From the NCBI GenBank assembly GCA_023402395.1, contig JAEYGI010000045.1, forward strand, positions 13,438-77,437: a DNA stretch of 64,000 nt, given 5' to 3'. Both the position numbers and the translations under genes were made by a program. Below are positions 7,124 to 14,772 of the stretch, one piece after another. The stretch's first letter is position 1. Every line of letters starts with the position of its first letter. The DNA is from Bacillota bacterium. Its GTDB lineage: Bacteria; Bacillota; UBA4882; UBA8346. The notes below the pieces were generated by a model. It was not told where the DNA came from and did not search any database. It saw nothing but the letters and a program-made list of their open reading frames with translations.

Positions 7124-9070
7124 TCAGTAGCTTTCCCTGGCTCCGATATCGGTGCCGCTGGGCGTCCCGGCGTTAATCAGGTCGCTGCCCGGAGCCAGCT
7201 TCAGGAAGTTGCCCAGGTTGATGCCCCCGTCGGCGTTGCGGCTGATGGCCGGGGTGAGGCTTGCAAAGTCCTCGGCGCTGACCACCAGGCCCTTGGCGTT
7301 GACACTGGCGTTTCCAATCCACCAGCAGTTGGTGCTTTCGACATCGGTCCCGGAGATCTCATCCTTCTTGCTGGGATTGTAATAGGAGAGATTGTTCTTG
7401 AAGATATGAGTGCCCCGCAAGAATACGAAATTGCCACCGCCGTGATTGTCCCAGCTGGTGCAGTTCTCGACCAGGATCGAGCCGGAGTTGCTGTTGTAAT
7501 GAACGCCCTTGACCCGGTTGTGGAAGGCGATGCTCCGCCGGATGGTGTGGTTCACCGGCATCTCGCTGCCGCCGAGCTTAAAACCGTTACCGTCGCCGGA
7601 GGTGGCTTCGATGCCGCCGCTGGAAGTGGTGGCATAACCGTTCTCATAGGCGACGCAGTCCTCGATCAGGACTTCACCGATGGGGCCGGTGGCCGGTTTG
7701 GTGAACAGATCCCAGCCGTCATCACAGTTGTGATAGGCGATGCAACCACGGAATACATTGCCGTCGCCCGATGTTAACTTGCAGGCGAAACCGTCGGCGT
7801 CCTCCTCGTCGGGATCCCGGTTGTCGTAGGAAGTGCAATTGAGCACCAGATTGTAAGACGGCCAATCGCTGCTTGCGGTGTGATTGTCATACCTGCTGAT
7901 TTGCAGGCCGCTGTCGCGGTTGTGATGGAACACGCACAGTTCAACGGTATTATAGTCGCCGCAGAGATAAAGGCCATTGTCGGCGGCGCCGCTGATCTCC
8001 AGGCCCTTGAGATGCCAGTAATCGCCGGCCAGTTTGATGCCGCGCGGATTTTCCTCGTTGGAGGTAAAGGGCTGCGACGAAAAGTCAAAGATCGGCTTCT
8101 CGGAACCGTAGGCGAAGATCTTCTTCGGACTTCCCGAAGTCCCGTTATTGCCGGGGGCGATCTCTACCTCGGTGGAATAAGCGTAGGTGCCGCCGCGCAC
8201 CCAGATGGTTTTTCCCGGTGCAATCCTGGTGAGGGCCGCGGTGAACGTGGTCGGGCTGTTGATAGTCCCCGGATTGTTGTCAGCGCCGTTGGGAGCCACG
8301 AACAGATCGCCGTTGGCCGGTACGGGGGTTGGTGTCGGTGTTCCGGGTACCGAAGTCGGCGTCGGGGTGGCCGACGACGGCGTTGGAGTTGGGGTTGCGG
8401 TTGACGGTGTTGGGGTCGGAGTCGCCGTGGAAGGTGTGGGCGTTGGCGTGGCGGTTCCACCCAGATCGTCGACGAGGATGTCGTCAAATTCGGCGCTGGC
8501 ATTGTAAGTAGTGCAGCCGATCCTGCCGGTGGCGAGCGACGAATCGGTGGCTGACAGTTCGAGGCTGCCATTGACGTAACCGCTGAGGCTGGCGCCATTG
8601 ACGACCAGTTTCAAGGTATACCAGGTGCCGGTGGCTACGGCCAAAGACTTGGAAGCCAGGACCGTGACACCGCCGCCGACCTTTTTCTTCAGTTCCAGGG
8701 TATTAGCGTTGCTGAGCGTCAGGAAATAATAATTGCTGGAGCTCTGATACCGGGCCATCAGGCCGAAATAACGGGCGGTCCCGTTGAAACTGAGCGCCTT
8801 GGCCCGGGCCTCCGCCGCATAATTGGCCCAGCTGGCGGTCCCGCCGTAAGCATGGGCAGTGGTCGAAGTGCTGGATTGTTTGTAGACCCTGCTGCCGTCG
8901 GTCACTACCGACCAACTGCCGTTCGAGGTGGACCAGCCGGTGGAGTTGCCGTCTTCAAAGTTATCACTGAATAAGGTCGCTCCCGAGGTAAGGCTGAGGC
9001 AGAGTCCGAAAACGATCAAAAGCAAACTGCAGGTAAAAAGCGATAAATAATTTCCCGGAGTTTTTCTCAT
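7124..9070 (-). CDS. Secreted pectate lyase-like protein, PL9-type right-handed beta-helix
   Basis: 648 residues from the ATG at 9070, which follows GGGAGGTTAGCC; an upstream in-frame ATG at 9106 is less likely. A signal peptide (about 1-30) precedes a beta-sandwich domain (about 31-204, LFSDNFEDGNSTGWS...) of the concanavalin-like or DUF1080-like kind. A Thr-Pro-rich linker spans about 205-253, and the beta-helix runs from about 256 to the end. The helix contains an acidic patch DEEDADGFACKLT, then CIAYHNCDDGWDLFTK, which matches the calcium-binding region of PL9 pectate/exopolygalacturonate lyases. It probably cleaves polygalacturonate outside the cell by beta-elimination. Transcribed alone, converging on the exporter operon. 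Confidence 0.85.
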   Translation of the reverse strand: MRKTPGNYLSLFTCSLLLIVFGLCLSLTSGATLFSDNFEDGNSTGWSTSNGSWSVVTDGSRVYKQSSTSTTAHAYGGTASWANYAAEARAKALSFNGTARYFGLMARYQSSSNYYFLTLSNANTLELKKKVGGGVTVLASKSLAVATGTWYTLKLVVNGASLSGYVNGSLELSATDSSLATGRIGCTTYNASAEFDDILVDDLGGTATPTPTPSTATPTPTPSTATPTPTPSSATPTPTSVPGTPTPTPVPANGDLFVAPNGADNNPGTINSPTTFTAALTRIAPGKTIWVRGGTYAYSTEVEIAPGNNGTSGSPKKIFAYGSEKPIFDFSSQPFTSNEENPRGIKLAGDYWHLKGLEISGAADNGLYLCGDYNTVELCVFHHNRDSGLQISRYDNHTASSDWPSYNLVLNCTSYDNRDPDEEDADGFACKLTSGDGNVFRGCIAYHNCDDGWDLFTKPATGPIGEVLIEDCVAYENGYATTSSGGIEATSGDGNGFKLGGSEMPVNHTIRRSIAFHNRVKGVHYNSNSGSILVENCTSWDNHGGGNFVFLRGTHIFKNNLSYYNPSKKDEISGTDVESTNCWWIGNASVNAKGLVVSAEDFASLTPAISRNADGGINLGNFLKLAPGSDLINAGTPSGTDIGARESY

Positions 9071-9106
9071 GGCTAACCTCCCTTTCGTTTCCGTTTTGAC
9101 ATGCAT

Positions 9107-9423
9107 CAGGTTTTTTGGAATTGACGGCGGGTTCGCTTGCCCGGAATCACCTCCTTACGCTAACGGCAGAATCAAATTGCCATGTGACGGATATGGCGAA
9201 AATATTCCGGGGCTGTTAAGTAAAAAGTTTAACCCGTTTATCCTTGCTTATTATAACTTAACCATTATGTAACAATCGCTTCAAATTTTGCTCGGTTTCG
9301 GTCAAAATATGCGTATTATGCGTAACGCACCCGTGATTTTCACCATTCATCCGTTTTTGAATGAACGCTCCGCCGGGAAAGTACTTCGGGGATGCCGGCG
9401 GCTTCCTGGGGCCCGAAATGGGC
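9107..9423. other. Intergenic region upstream of the pectate lyase gene
   Basis: About 300 bp without a credible gene. On the minus strand a TATAAT-like -10 (complement at 9250-9255) lies about 180 bp before the lyase start. The region is AT-rich near 9170-9300, as expected for a promoter. No clear operator is seen. Confidence 0.4.
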
Positions 9424-9451
9424 AAAAAAAAGTTGTCCCGTGGGAGACAAC
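9424..9451 (-). terminator. Rho-independent terminator of the STAS-like gene
   Basis: Reading the minus strand, GTTGTC (complement of 9446-9451) pairs with GACAAC (complement of 9432-9437) with inner CCC/GGG pairing, followed by eight T (complement of 9424-9431). Confidence 0.85.
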
Positions 9452-9518
9452 CGCCCCTGATGATTTTGTTACGTCCATCGGATCCGTTCGTTTGATCCGC
9501 TCCCGCCCGCCGTCGGAA

Positions 9519-9872
9519 CTAGCGGGACTCCTCCAATGACTCCACAAAGATAATGGTATCGAAACCGGGGATGGCCTGACCCAAACGGGCGATTTGCAAT
9601 TGAGCCATTACATGGCGCAGCTTGGTCATAAACCGGTTCTTAAAGGGATCTTGAACAAACAATTGAAGCGCCTTTTGAAAAAGATTCGCCACCTCCGGCG
9701 TGGAGGTCTTGATATCTCGCGCGTCGATCATCAAAACGTATTCCCGGGGATCGAACGAGCTGACCTGTTCCTGATAGTCATCAAGATACCTGGTTCCTTC
9801 CTCCAAGGTCCAAAATCCGGAGAGAATAACGGTAAAGCGTTTGTTGCTCCGGTCAACATCCAATCTGTACAT
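9519..9872 (-). CDS. STAS/SpoIIAA-like small protein
   Basis: 117 residues from the ATG at 9872, placed 7 nt after GGAGG; a TTG two codons earlier sits too close to that site. The layout YRLDVDRSNKRFTVILSGFWTLEEG, then YVLMIDARDI, then a helix and FDTIIFVESLEE, looks like a STAS-type fold (short beta strands alternating with helices), as in SpoIIAA-like proteins of unknown role. It lacks the phosphorylatable DxS motif of true anti-anti-sigma factors. Single-gene unit with its own terminator. Confidence 0.6.
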   Translation of the reverse strand: MYRLDVDRSNKRFTVILSGFWTLEEGTRYLDDYQEQVSSFDPREYVLMIDARDIKTSTPEVANLFQKALQLFVQDPFKNRFMTKLRHVMAQLQIARLGQAIPGFDTIIFVESLEESR

Positions 9873-10102
9873 CGACAAACCTCCATGTCAAAATTTCGCC
9901 ATTTGCAATCATAATACAATCGATTGCAAAATTACAGTATTTATATAAGAATTTACAAAACGTTATTGCGCCGTTAAAAATCAGTTCGTTGCCGGAAAGG
10001 ACGCTGCGGCTCAAACAAAATTGAAGCAAATTTCAACCAATCGGGAAGGATATTGGATATCAGGTCAAGAATATCGAATATCGCACGATAAGGAGGATTG
10101 GG

Positions 10103-10447
10103 ATGAACTCAAGTATTGATTGTCCACTGGTCACGGACGAGCGGCAGTTCGACCAAGTTTTGAAAGCGGAAGGCAACGTAATGGCCTTGATCTATGCCAC
10201 CTGGTGCCCGTACTGCCGCATGTTCCTGCCGACATTTCGCAAGTTCGCCGACGGCCGGAACAATTTTGTGCTGGTCCAGGATAACCAGGAGATTTTGGCT
10301 GACCGCTATGAAGTCGACGTGATCCCCACGGTGCTCTGCTTTGAAAACGGGCAAATCTCGCAGCGGCTGGATGGTACGTTGGGGGTGGGTTTGAGCGAGC
10401 GGCAACTGATGGAATTCACCGAACGGTGCGGTTTACCGGTTAAGTAA
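10103..10447 (+). CDS. Thioredoxin-family protein
   Basis: 114 residues with the thioredoxin active site in ATWCPYCRMFLPTF (CPYC, near residue 35), the cis-proline region VDVIPTVLCFENG and a glutamine-rich start of the last strand. CPYC is more glutaredoxin-like than the thioredoxin CGPC, which suggests a different redox potential. No signal peptide, so cytoplasmic. The ATG follows AAGGAGG. A thioesterase gene follows about 115 bp later. Confidence 0.85.
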   Translation: MNSSIDCPLVTDERQFDQVLKAEGNVMALIYATWCPYCRMFLPTFRKFADGRNNFVLVQDNQEILADRYEVDVIPTVLCFENGQISQRLDGTLGVGLSERQLMEFTERCGLPVK

Positions 10448-10562
10448 ATTGAATTAAATGTCTGATATACATCATGTCCTTAAAGCCGGCATGATAGGAA
10501 AATTGATAAATTCAATTCAACTTACTTCATCTATAAATAGGGCCGGGGCGGGAGGAAAGCGC

Positions 10563-10979
10563 GTGGATACGGTAAGGCAAGCCATTTTAAATGACCGGTT
10601 TTGCATGGAAACAGTCGGGATCGAATTGCTCGAAATCGGGCCGGGGCATGCCCGGGCCAGGCTGGGGATCCGGCCGGAGCATCTGAACGGTTTGGGGATT
10701 ATTCAAGGCGGGGCCATCTTTACCCTGGCCGATCTGGCGCTGGCGGCCGCCTCCAATTCGCACGGCACGGCCGCGGTGCTCGTCAACGCCAACATCTCAT
10801 ATGTTAAGGGAATTTCCTCAGGCGTCCTGTACGCCGAAGCCCGGGAGGAGTCGCTTCATTCAAAACTAGCGACCTACTCGATCCGGGTGACCGATGAGGC
10901 GGGCGATCTGATCGCTTCGATGCAGGCAACGGTTTACCGGAAGCGGGAAAGCCTGGAAGCGATTCTGCAGCGGCCGTAG
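10563..10979 (+). CDS. PaaI-like hotdog-fold thioesterase
   Basis: 138 residues from the GTG at 10563, which follows GGGAGGAAAGCGC; an in-frame ATG at 10458 has no site. The hotdog-fold hallmark HLNGLGIIQGGAIFTLADLA is present (about 40-60), with the catalytic-type N/G and D/E positions of PaaI-family acyl-CoA thioesterases, followed by VNANISYVKGISSG. It probably hydrolyses acyl- or aromatic acyl-CoAs in the cytoplasm. No pathway genes are adjacent. Confidence 0.85.
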   Translation: MDTVRQAILNDRFCMETVGIELLEIGPGHARARLGIRPEHLNGLGIIQGGAIFTLADLALAAASNSHGTAAVLVNANISYVKGISSGVLYAEAREESLHSKLATYSIRVTDEAGDLIASMQATVYRKRESLEAILQRP

Positions 10980-11010
10980 ATCGGGTTCGCGCCTCATGAT
11001 GGCCCGCCCT

Positions 11011-11129
11011 TTTGGGTATTCTATATCGGATGAAATAAATTTCTCAACAAATTTGCATTCCGAAAGCCGAATGCAAATTGAAACCCATTGGAATTTATTT
11101 TATCTTATATACCCCAAAGTATACCCAAA
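11011..11129. repeat. Nested-palindrome element, copy 1 (MITE/REP-like)
   Basis: TTTGGGTAT (11011-11019) and ATACCCAAA (11121-11129) form the outer inverted repeat. Inside, TATATCGGATGAAATAAATT pairs imperfectly with the segment ending TATCTTATATA (about 11093-11111), and the core TGCATTC...GAATGCA (about 11054-11075) forms a central hairpin. The same core and inner arms recur at 55963-56054, and the core alone at 27711-27732. The element abuts the ribosome binding site of the following gene. Confidence 0.75.
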
Positions 11130-11144
11130 GAGGTGAAGCAAACC

Positions 11145-11339
11145 ATGACGGATGTGCCGAAGGAGATTGAAGAGATTTTAAACGATCCCAAATTGCAGGA
11201 GGCCGTGGCCCATCAACCCGGGTCGCAGCGTTTCAAAGCGATGGTTCTTGGATTAACGGCGCTGCAATATATCAAGGAACAGGAAGCGATGAATCCGGAG
11301 ACGCCAACCGGAGCAAACATAAAGGAGAGCGAGACATGA
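11145..11339 (+). CDS. Small hypothetical protein, translationally coupled to cyclophilin
   Basis: 64 residues from the ATG at 11145 after AAAGAGGTGAAGC. Composition is helical and acidic (TDVPKEIEEILNDPKLQEAV, then GLTALQYIKEQEAM), soluble, with no recognised domain. Its TGA overlaps the ATG of the cyclophilin gene by 4 bp (ATGA at 11336), which implies coupled translation and perhaps a joint role. The nested-palindrome element covers its 5' region. Confidence 0.7.
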   Translation: MTDVPKEIEEILNDPKLQEAVAHQPGSQRFKAMVLGLTALQYIKEQEAMNPETPTGANIKESET

Positions 11340-11875
11340 ACCAACCGTCACCCCAAAGCGGCCCGGACGCCAATCCCCAAGTGGACCTGGAAACATCCCT
11401 GGGCTGCATCCGGCTGGAACTTTTTCAAAAAGAAGCCCCGATCACCGTGGCCAACTTTTTGAGCTACGTCAACGAGGGATACTATGCGGGAACCCTTTTC
11501 CACCGGGTGATCCCGACGTTCATGATCCAGGGCGGCGGATTGACTCCGGGCATGAAAGATAAAGAAGGCAACCCGCCGATCAAAAACGAGGCGGCCAACG
11601 GCCTTTCCAACCGCCGCGGCACCGTTGCCATGGCCCGGACCCAGGTAGTGGACAGCGCCACTTCGCAGTTTTTCATCAATGTGGCTGATAATGATTTCCT
11701 GGATCACAAAAGCGCCACCCCGTCCGGCTTTGGTTATTGCGTTTTCGGCCGGGTGGCCGAGGGAATGGAGGTTGTCGACCGGATCAAGGAAGTGTCGACC
11801 CGCTCGGTGGGATATCATGATGACGTGCCGGTCGAGGATGTGCTGATCCTGGAGGCGAAACGGGTGGCCCAATAA
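11336..11875 (+). CDS. Peptidyl-prolyl cis-trans isomerase, cyclophilin type
   Basis: 179 residues. The cyclophilin fold is shown by LGCIRLELFQKEAPITVANFL, FHRVIPTFMIQGGG (catalytic Arg in FHRVI, and Gln in IQGG), MARTQVVDSATSQFFINV and YCVFGRVAEGMEVVDRI. No signal peptide, so it is a cytoplasmic folding catalyst that isomerises Xaa-Pro bonds. It shares an ATGA overlap with the preceding small gene and ends before a strong terminator. Confidence 0.95.
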   Translation: MNQPSPQSGPDANPQVDLETSLGCIRLELFQKEAPITVANFLSYVNEGYYAGTLFHRVIPTFMIQGGGLTPGMKDKEGNPPIKNEAANGLSNRRGTVAMARTQVVDSATSQFFINVADNDFLDHKSATPSGFGYCVFGRVAEGMEVVDRIKEVSTRSVGYHDDVPVEDVLILEAKRVAQ

Positions 11876-11905
11876 GCCGTTTCCCGCCTCACTTTATTTT
11901 TTGTT

Positions 11906-11936
11906 AAAGACCTTTCACTGCCGTGAAAGGTCTTTT
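11906..11936 (+). terminator. Rho-independent terminator after the cyclophilin gene
   Basis: AAAGACCTTTCAC and GTGAAAGGTCTTT form a 13-bp stem with a 4-nt TGCC loop, followed by a short T-run. Confidence 0.9.
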
Positions 11937-11949
11937 GATGTCTACAACA

Positions 11950-11965
11950 CGGAATTTTTGTTCCG
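11950..11965. promoter_or_regulatory. Palindromic operator candidate upstream of the carboligase gene
   Basis: CGGAA-TTTTTG-TTCCG, a 16-bp palindrome about 110 bp before the carboligase start. Its form resembles the GGAAA/TTTCC half-sites of IclR-family operators, and an IclR-family gene lies downstream. A second inverted repeat (TTCCGCAT at 11961-11968, ATGCGGAA at 11996-12003) overlaps it. Binding is inferred. Confidence 0.4.
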
Positions 11966-12072
11966 CATAGTAGAATATTTCACAAACACAAAGGGATGCG
12001 GAAAAAGGGAACGAATCATCATCAGTAGAAAAGGTTTCAAAATTGCGGAGCAATCCACGGAGGTTGATCAAA

Positions 12073-13746
12073 ATGCAAGTTGCGGAAGTGGTAGTCAAGA
12101 TTTTGGAAAGTGAAGGGATCGAAGCGGCGTTCGGAATTCCCGGGGCGGCGATTAATCCGGTTTATAAGTTTTTAAAGGATTCGCCGATCAAGCATTATAT
12201 CGCTCGCCACGAAGAAGGCGCGGTGCACGCGGCCGACGGGTATTTCCGGGCTTCGGGAAAGATGGCCCTGGCCATCTGCACTTCCGGGCCGGCCGCCACC
12301 AATTTCGTTACCGGACTTTATACGGCGCAGGCTGATTCGATTCCCCTGATCGCCATCACCGGGCAGGCGGCGTCTTCATTGTTTGGAAAAGAGCCGTTTC
12401 AATGCGTCGATATCGCTACCATTGCCAAACCGGTGGCCAAAGCGACCTGGTGCATCACGGATCCGGCTGAAGCCCCCAAGATCATGCGCGAAGCATTCCG
12501 GATCGCACGCTCCGGCCGGCCCGGGCCAGTGTTGATCGATCTGCCGATCGACGTTCAAATGGCTGAAATCGAATATAACCCGGCGGCGGATCAAGCGCTG
12601 CCCTGGTCCAAACCAACTCCGGACCAAAAGTTAATCGCCAAAGCGCTGGATCTAATCGCGGCCAGCCAAAACCCGGTGTTGATTCTGGGTGGCGGAGTGG
12701 TGCTGTCAGAAGCGACCGATGAGTTCCGGGCCTTGGCCGAATATCTGTCGATTCCCGTGATCACGACCTATATGGGCAAAGGCGGATTGCCGGAAGATCA
12801 TCCGTTAAACGCCGGACACGCCGGCATTCAAGTCGGCCAGCCGATTGGAAATGAGGTCTTACTGGGATCGGATCTGGTGATCGGAATCGGTTGCCGCTTT
12901 ACCGACCGGCATACCGGCAAACTGGACACCTATATCAAGGGCCGGAAATTCATTCATATCGACATCGAGCCAGCGCAGATCGGGAACGTGGTCCCGACCG
13001 AGGTCGGCATCGTGGCCGACGCCAAGCTGGCCATCGTCGCGCTGCTGGATGAAGCCAAACGCCGCGGCTATCGTCCCCAGGCTTCCCAGCGGGTCGCCGC
13101 TCTTCCCAAGCGCCGGCAGGAGCTGGCCCGCAAAACCGATTATAATGATTACCCGATCAAACCGCAACGGGTTTATGAAGAGATCAACAAGTTCTTCCCC
13201 GCCAACACCATGTTTACCGCGGGTTGCGGCTTGACCCAGATTTGGTCGGGCCAATTGCAGAAGGTTGACGCGCCCCGCCGTTATCTGCCGTCCGGCGGCG
13301 CCGGGACGCTTGGCTACGAATTGCCGGCCGCAATCGGAGCCAAGATCGCTTGCCCCGACGATCCGTCGGTGGTGGTGGTCGGAGACGCCGGGCTGCTGTT
13401 CATGGTCGAGGAGTTGGCCATGGCCGGCCAGCATCAAGTGCCAATCATCGTGATCGTGGTCAACAACGGCTATCTGAGCCTGATCCGGCAAAACCAGAAG
13501 TACGCCTATGGTTATGAATATGCGGTTAGCCTCTGGTACAATGAGGGCCAAATCTATCCCGACAATCTCAAAATCGCCGAGGGCTTCGGCGCCAAGGCCG
13601 AACGGGTGATGAAGGCCGAGGATTTGCGGGCCGCCTTTGAGCGCGCCGTTCAATCCAAGGTTCCGTATCTCATTGACGTGGTCGTGGAGCGGGAAGCCGA
13701 CTGCTCGATGGGCGGCGCCATCGACGCGGTGCGGGAGTTTAAATAA
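12073..13746 (+). CDS. ThDP-dependent carboligase, glyoxylate-carboligase-like
   Basis: 557 residues from the ATG at 12073, 9 nt after GGAGG. All three ThDP-enzyme domains are present: the Pyr domain with GIPGAAINPVYKFL, the central domain (PVLILGGGVVLSEA) and the PP domain with the cofactor motif GDAG...NNGYLSLIRQNQKY. Long stretches (PGAAINP, KPQRVYEE, IHIDIEPAQIG, YLSLIRQ) match glyoxylate carboligase (tartronate semialdehyde synthase) better than acetolactate synthase. However, the usual Gcl valine in RHVEGA is a glutamate here (RHEEGA), the canonical proton-relay residue of other ThDP enzymes. Substrate is therefore open: glyoxylate, pyruvate or another 2-oxo acid. An IclR regulator follows. 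Confidence 0.8.
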   Translation: MQVAEVVVKILESEGIEAAFGIPGAAINPVYKFLKDSPIKHYIARHEEGAVHAADGYFRASGKMALAICTSGPAATNFVTGLYTAQADSIPLIAITGQAASSLFGKEPFQCVDIATIAKPVAKATWCITDPAEAPKIMREAFRIARSGRPGPVLIDLPIDVQMAEIEYNPAADQALPWSKPTPDQKLIAKALDLIAASQNPVLILGGGVVLSEATDEFRALAEYLSIPVITTYMGKGGLPEDHPLNAGHAGIQVGQPIGNEVLLGSDLVIGIGCRFTDRHTGKLDTYIKGRKFIHIDIEPAQIGNVVPTEVGIVADAKLAIVALLDEAKRRGYRPQASQRVAALPKRRQELARKTDYNDYPIKPQRVYEEINKFFPANTMFTAGCGLTQIWSGQLQKVDAPRRYLPSGGAGTLGYELPAAIGAKIACPDDPSVVVVGDAGLLFMVEELAMAGQHQVPIIVIVVNNGYLSLIRQNQKYAYGYEYAVSLWYNEGQIYPDNLKIAEGFGAKAERVMKAEDLRAAFERAVQSKVPYLIDVVVEREADCSMGGAIDAVREFK

Positions 13747-13803
13747 AGAGTCCGGCTCCGAAGGGTTCGACGTTTCCATTACACTAAGGCTGGAGTGATC
13801 GGC

Positions 13804-14607
13804 GTGGATACCAAGGAGCGGAATCGGAACAAATCCGTGCAAGTGCTGGAGCGGGGAATCGCCATTCTGGAGCAGATCGCTGAAAATAAAGGGGAGTCCT
13901 CCTTGGCGGCATTAAGCAAAAATCTGGCGATACCGCGCAGCACGATTCATCGTTTACTGTCCAGTCTGATGGGGTTGGGCTATATCGAGCAGGATCCGGT
14001 CAGCGGGCATTACCGGATGGGATTGAAAATACTGTCGCTTTCCAGCGCGGTCCTGGAGAACCTGGATATCCGCCGGATCGCCCATGAGTATCTCCGGGAC
14101 CTGATGGAAGAAACCGGTGAAACCGCCAATCTGGTCGTGCTGGACCGGAATGAAGTCGTTTACCTGGAGAAAGTGGAGCGAAACACCAAGTCCCGGAATT
14201 TTGCCTTAATCGGCCACCGCGCGCCGGTCCATGTGACCGGCGCCGGCAAGGTCCTCCTCTCCGAAATGGCTCAGATGGATGTGATCGAAATCCTTCGCGC
14301 CAAGGGAATGCCTAGGTTAACGAAAAATTCAATCACTGAAATCGATGCTATGCTGGACGAGCTGGCCAAGGCCAGGAAACAAGGGTTCGCCTTTGACAAT
14401 CAGGAATGCGAGGCGGATGCGCGCTGCATCGCCGCTCCGGTCCGGAATCATACCGGCCGGATTGTGGCTGCCATGAGCATTTCCAGCTCGATCAACCGGA
14501 TCTCCCTGGAAAAGATGGGCGAGACAGCGCCCATTGTCGTTAAGCATGCGCTGCGATTGTCGCAAGCTTTGGGCTTTTCCAACGACCTCTTGAAATTGAA
14601 GCCGTAA
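13804..14607 (+). CDS. IclR-family transcription regulator
   Basis: 267 residues from the GTG at 13804 (8 nt after GGAG); a GTG at 13795 is possible but too close to that site. The N-terminal winged helix (about 10-75: ERGIAILEQIAENKG, LAIPRSTIHRLLSSLMGLGYI) and the C-terminal GAF-like ligand domain (VVYLEKVER, VHVTGAGKVLLSEM, FAFDNQECEADARCIAAPV) are complete. IclR proteins commonly control glyoxylate, allantoin and aromatic acid genes. It lies 57 bp after the carboligase gene and probably regulates it and/or the downstream oxidoreductase. Confidence 0.93.
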   Translation: MDTKERNRNKSVQVLERGIAILEQIAENKGESSLAALSKNLAIPRSTIHRLLSSLMGLGYIEQDPVSGHYRMGLKILSLSSAVLENLDIRRIAHEYLRDLMEETGETANLVVLDRNEVVYLEKVERNTKSRNFALIGHRAPVHVTGAGKVLLSEMAQMDVIEILRAKGMPRLTKNSITEIDAMLDELAKARKQGFAFDNQECEADARCIAAPVRNHTGRIVAAMSISSSINRISLEKMGETAPIVVKHALRLSQALGFSNDLLKLKP

Positions 14608-14611
14608 ATTC

Positions 14612-14642
14612 GTCAACGCCGGACCGGCCACCCGGCGTTTGA
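14612..14642 (+). terminator. Terminator-like hairpin after the IclR gene
   Basis: GTCAACGCCGG and CCGGCGTTTGAC form an imperfect GC-rich stem, followed by ATTTGATTTT. Moderate quality. Confidence 0.55.
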
Positions 14643-14655
14643 CATTTGATTTTAA

Positions 14656-14686
14656 TTTGACTCTCAAAGTTTGATTATGCGATAAT
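14656..14686 (+). promoter_or_regulatory. Sigma-A-type promoter with overlapping palindrome, upstream of the FAD oxidoreductase
   Basis: TTGACT (14657-14662) and GATAAT (14681-14686) are separated by 18 bp. The -35 lies inside a palindrome TTTGA-CTC-TCAAA (14656-14668), a plausible repressor site, possibly for the IclR protein encoded just upstream. Confidence 0.6.
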
Positions 14687-14772
14687 TTTGCTTGAAACCA
14701 AAACGTCAGCAGATCTTGGATAGTTTTTTCACTCATGAACTTCAATTATTATTCGAGTTTGGAGGTACTGCT

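Noticed and set aside
8320..8460. Direct repeats around 8.32-8.46 kb
   Set aside because: They encode the Thr-Pro-rich linker of the pectate lyase; simple coding repeats and not a separate element.
12859..13842. A 327-codon minus-strand frame opposite the carboligase
   Set aside because: Shadow of the carboligase gene; composition and lack of a start site rule it out.
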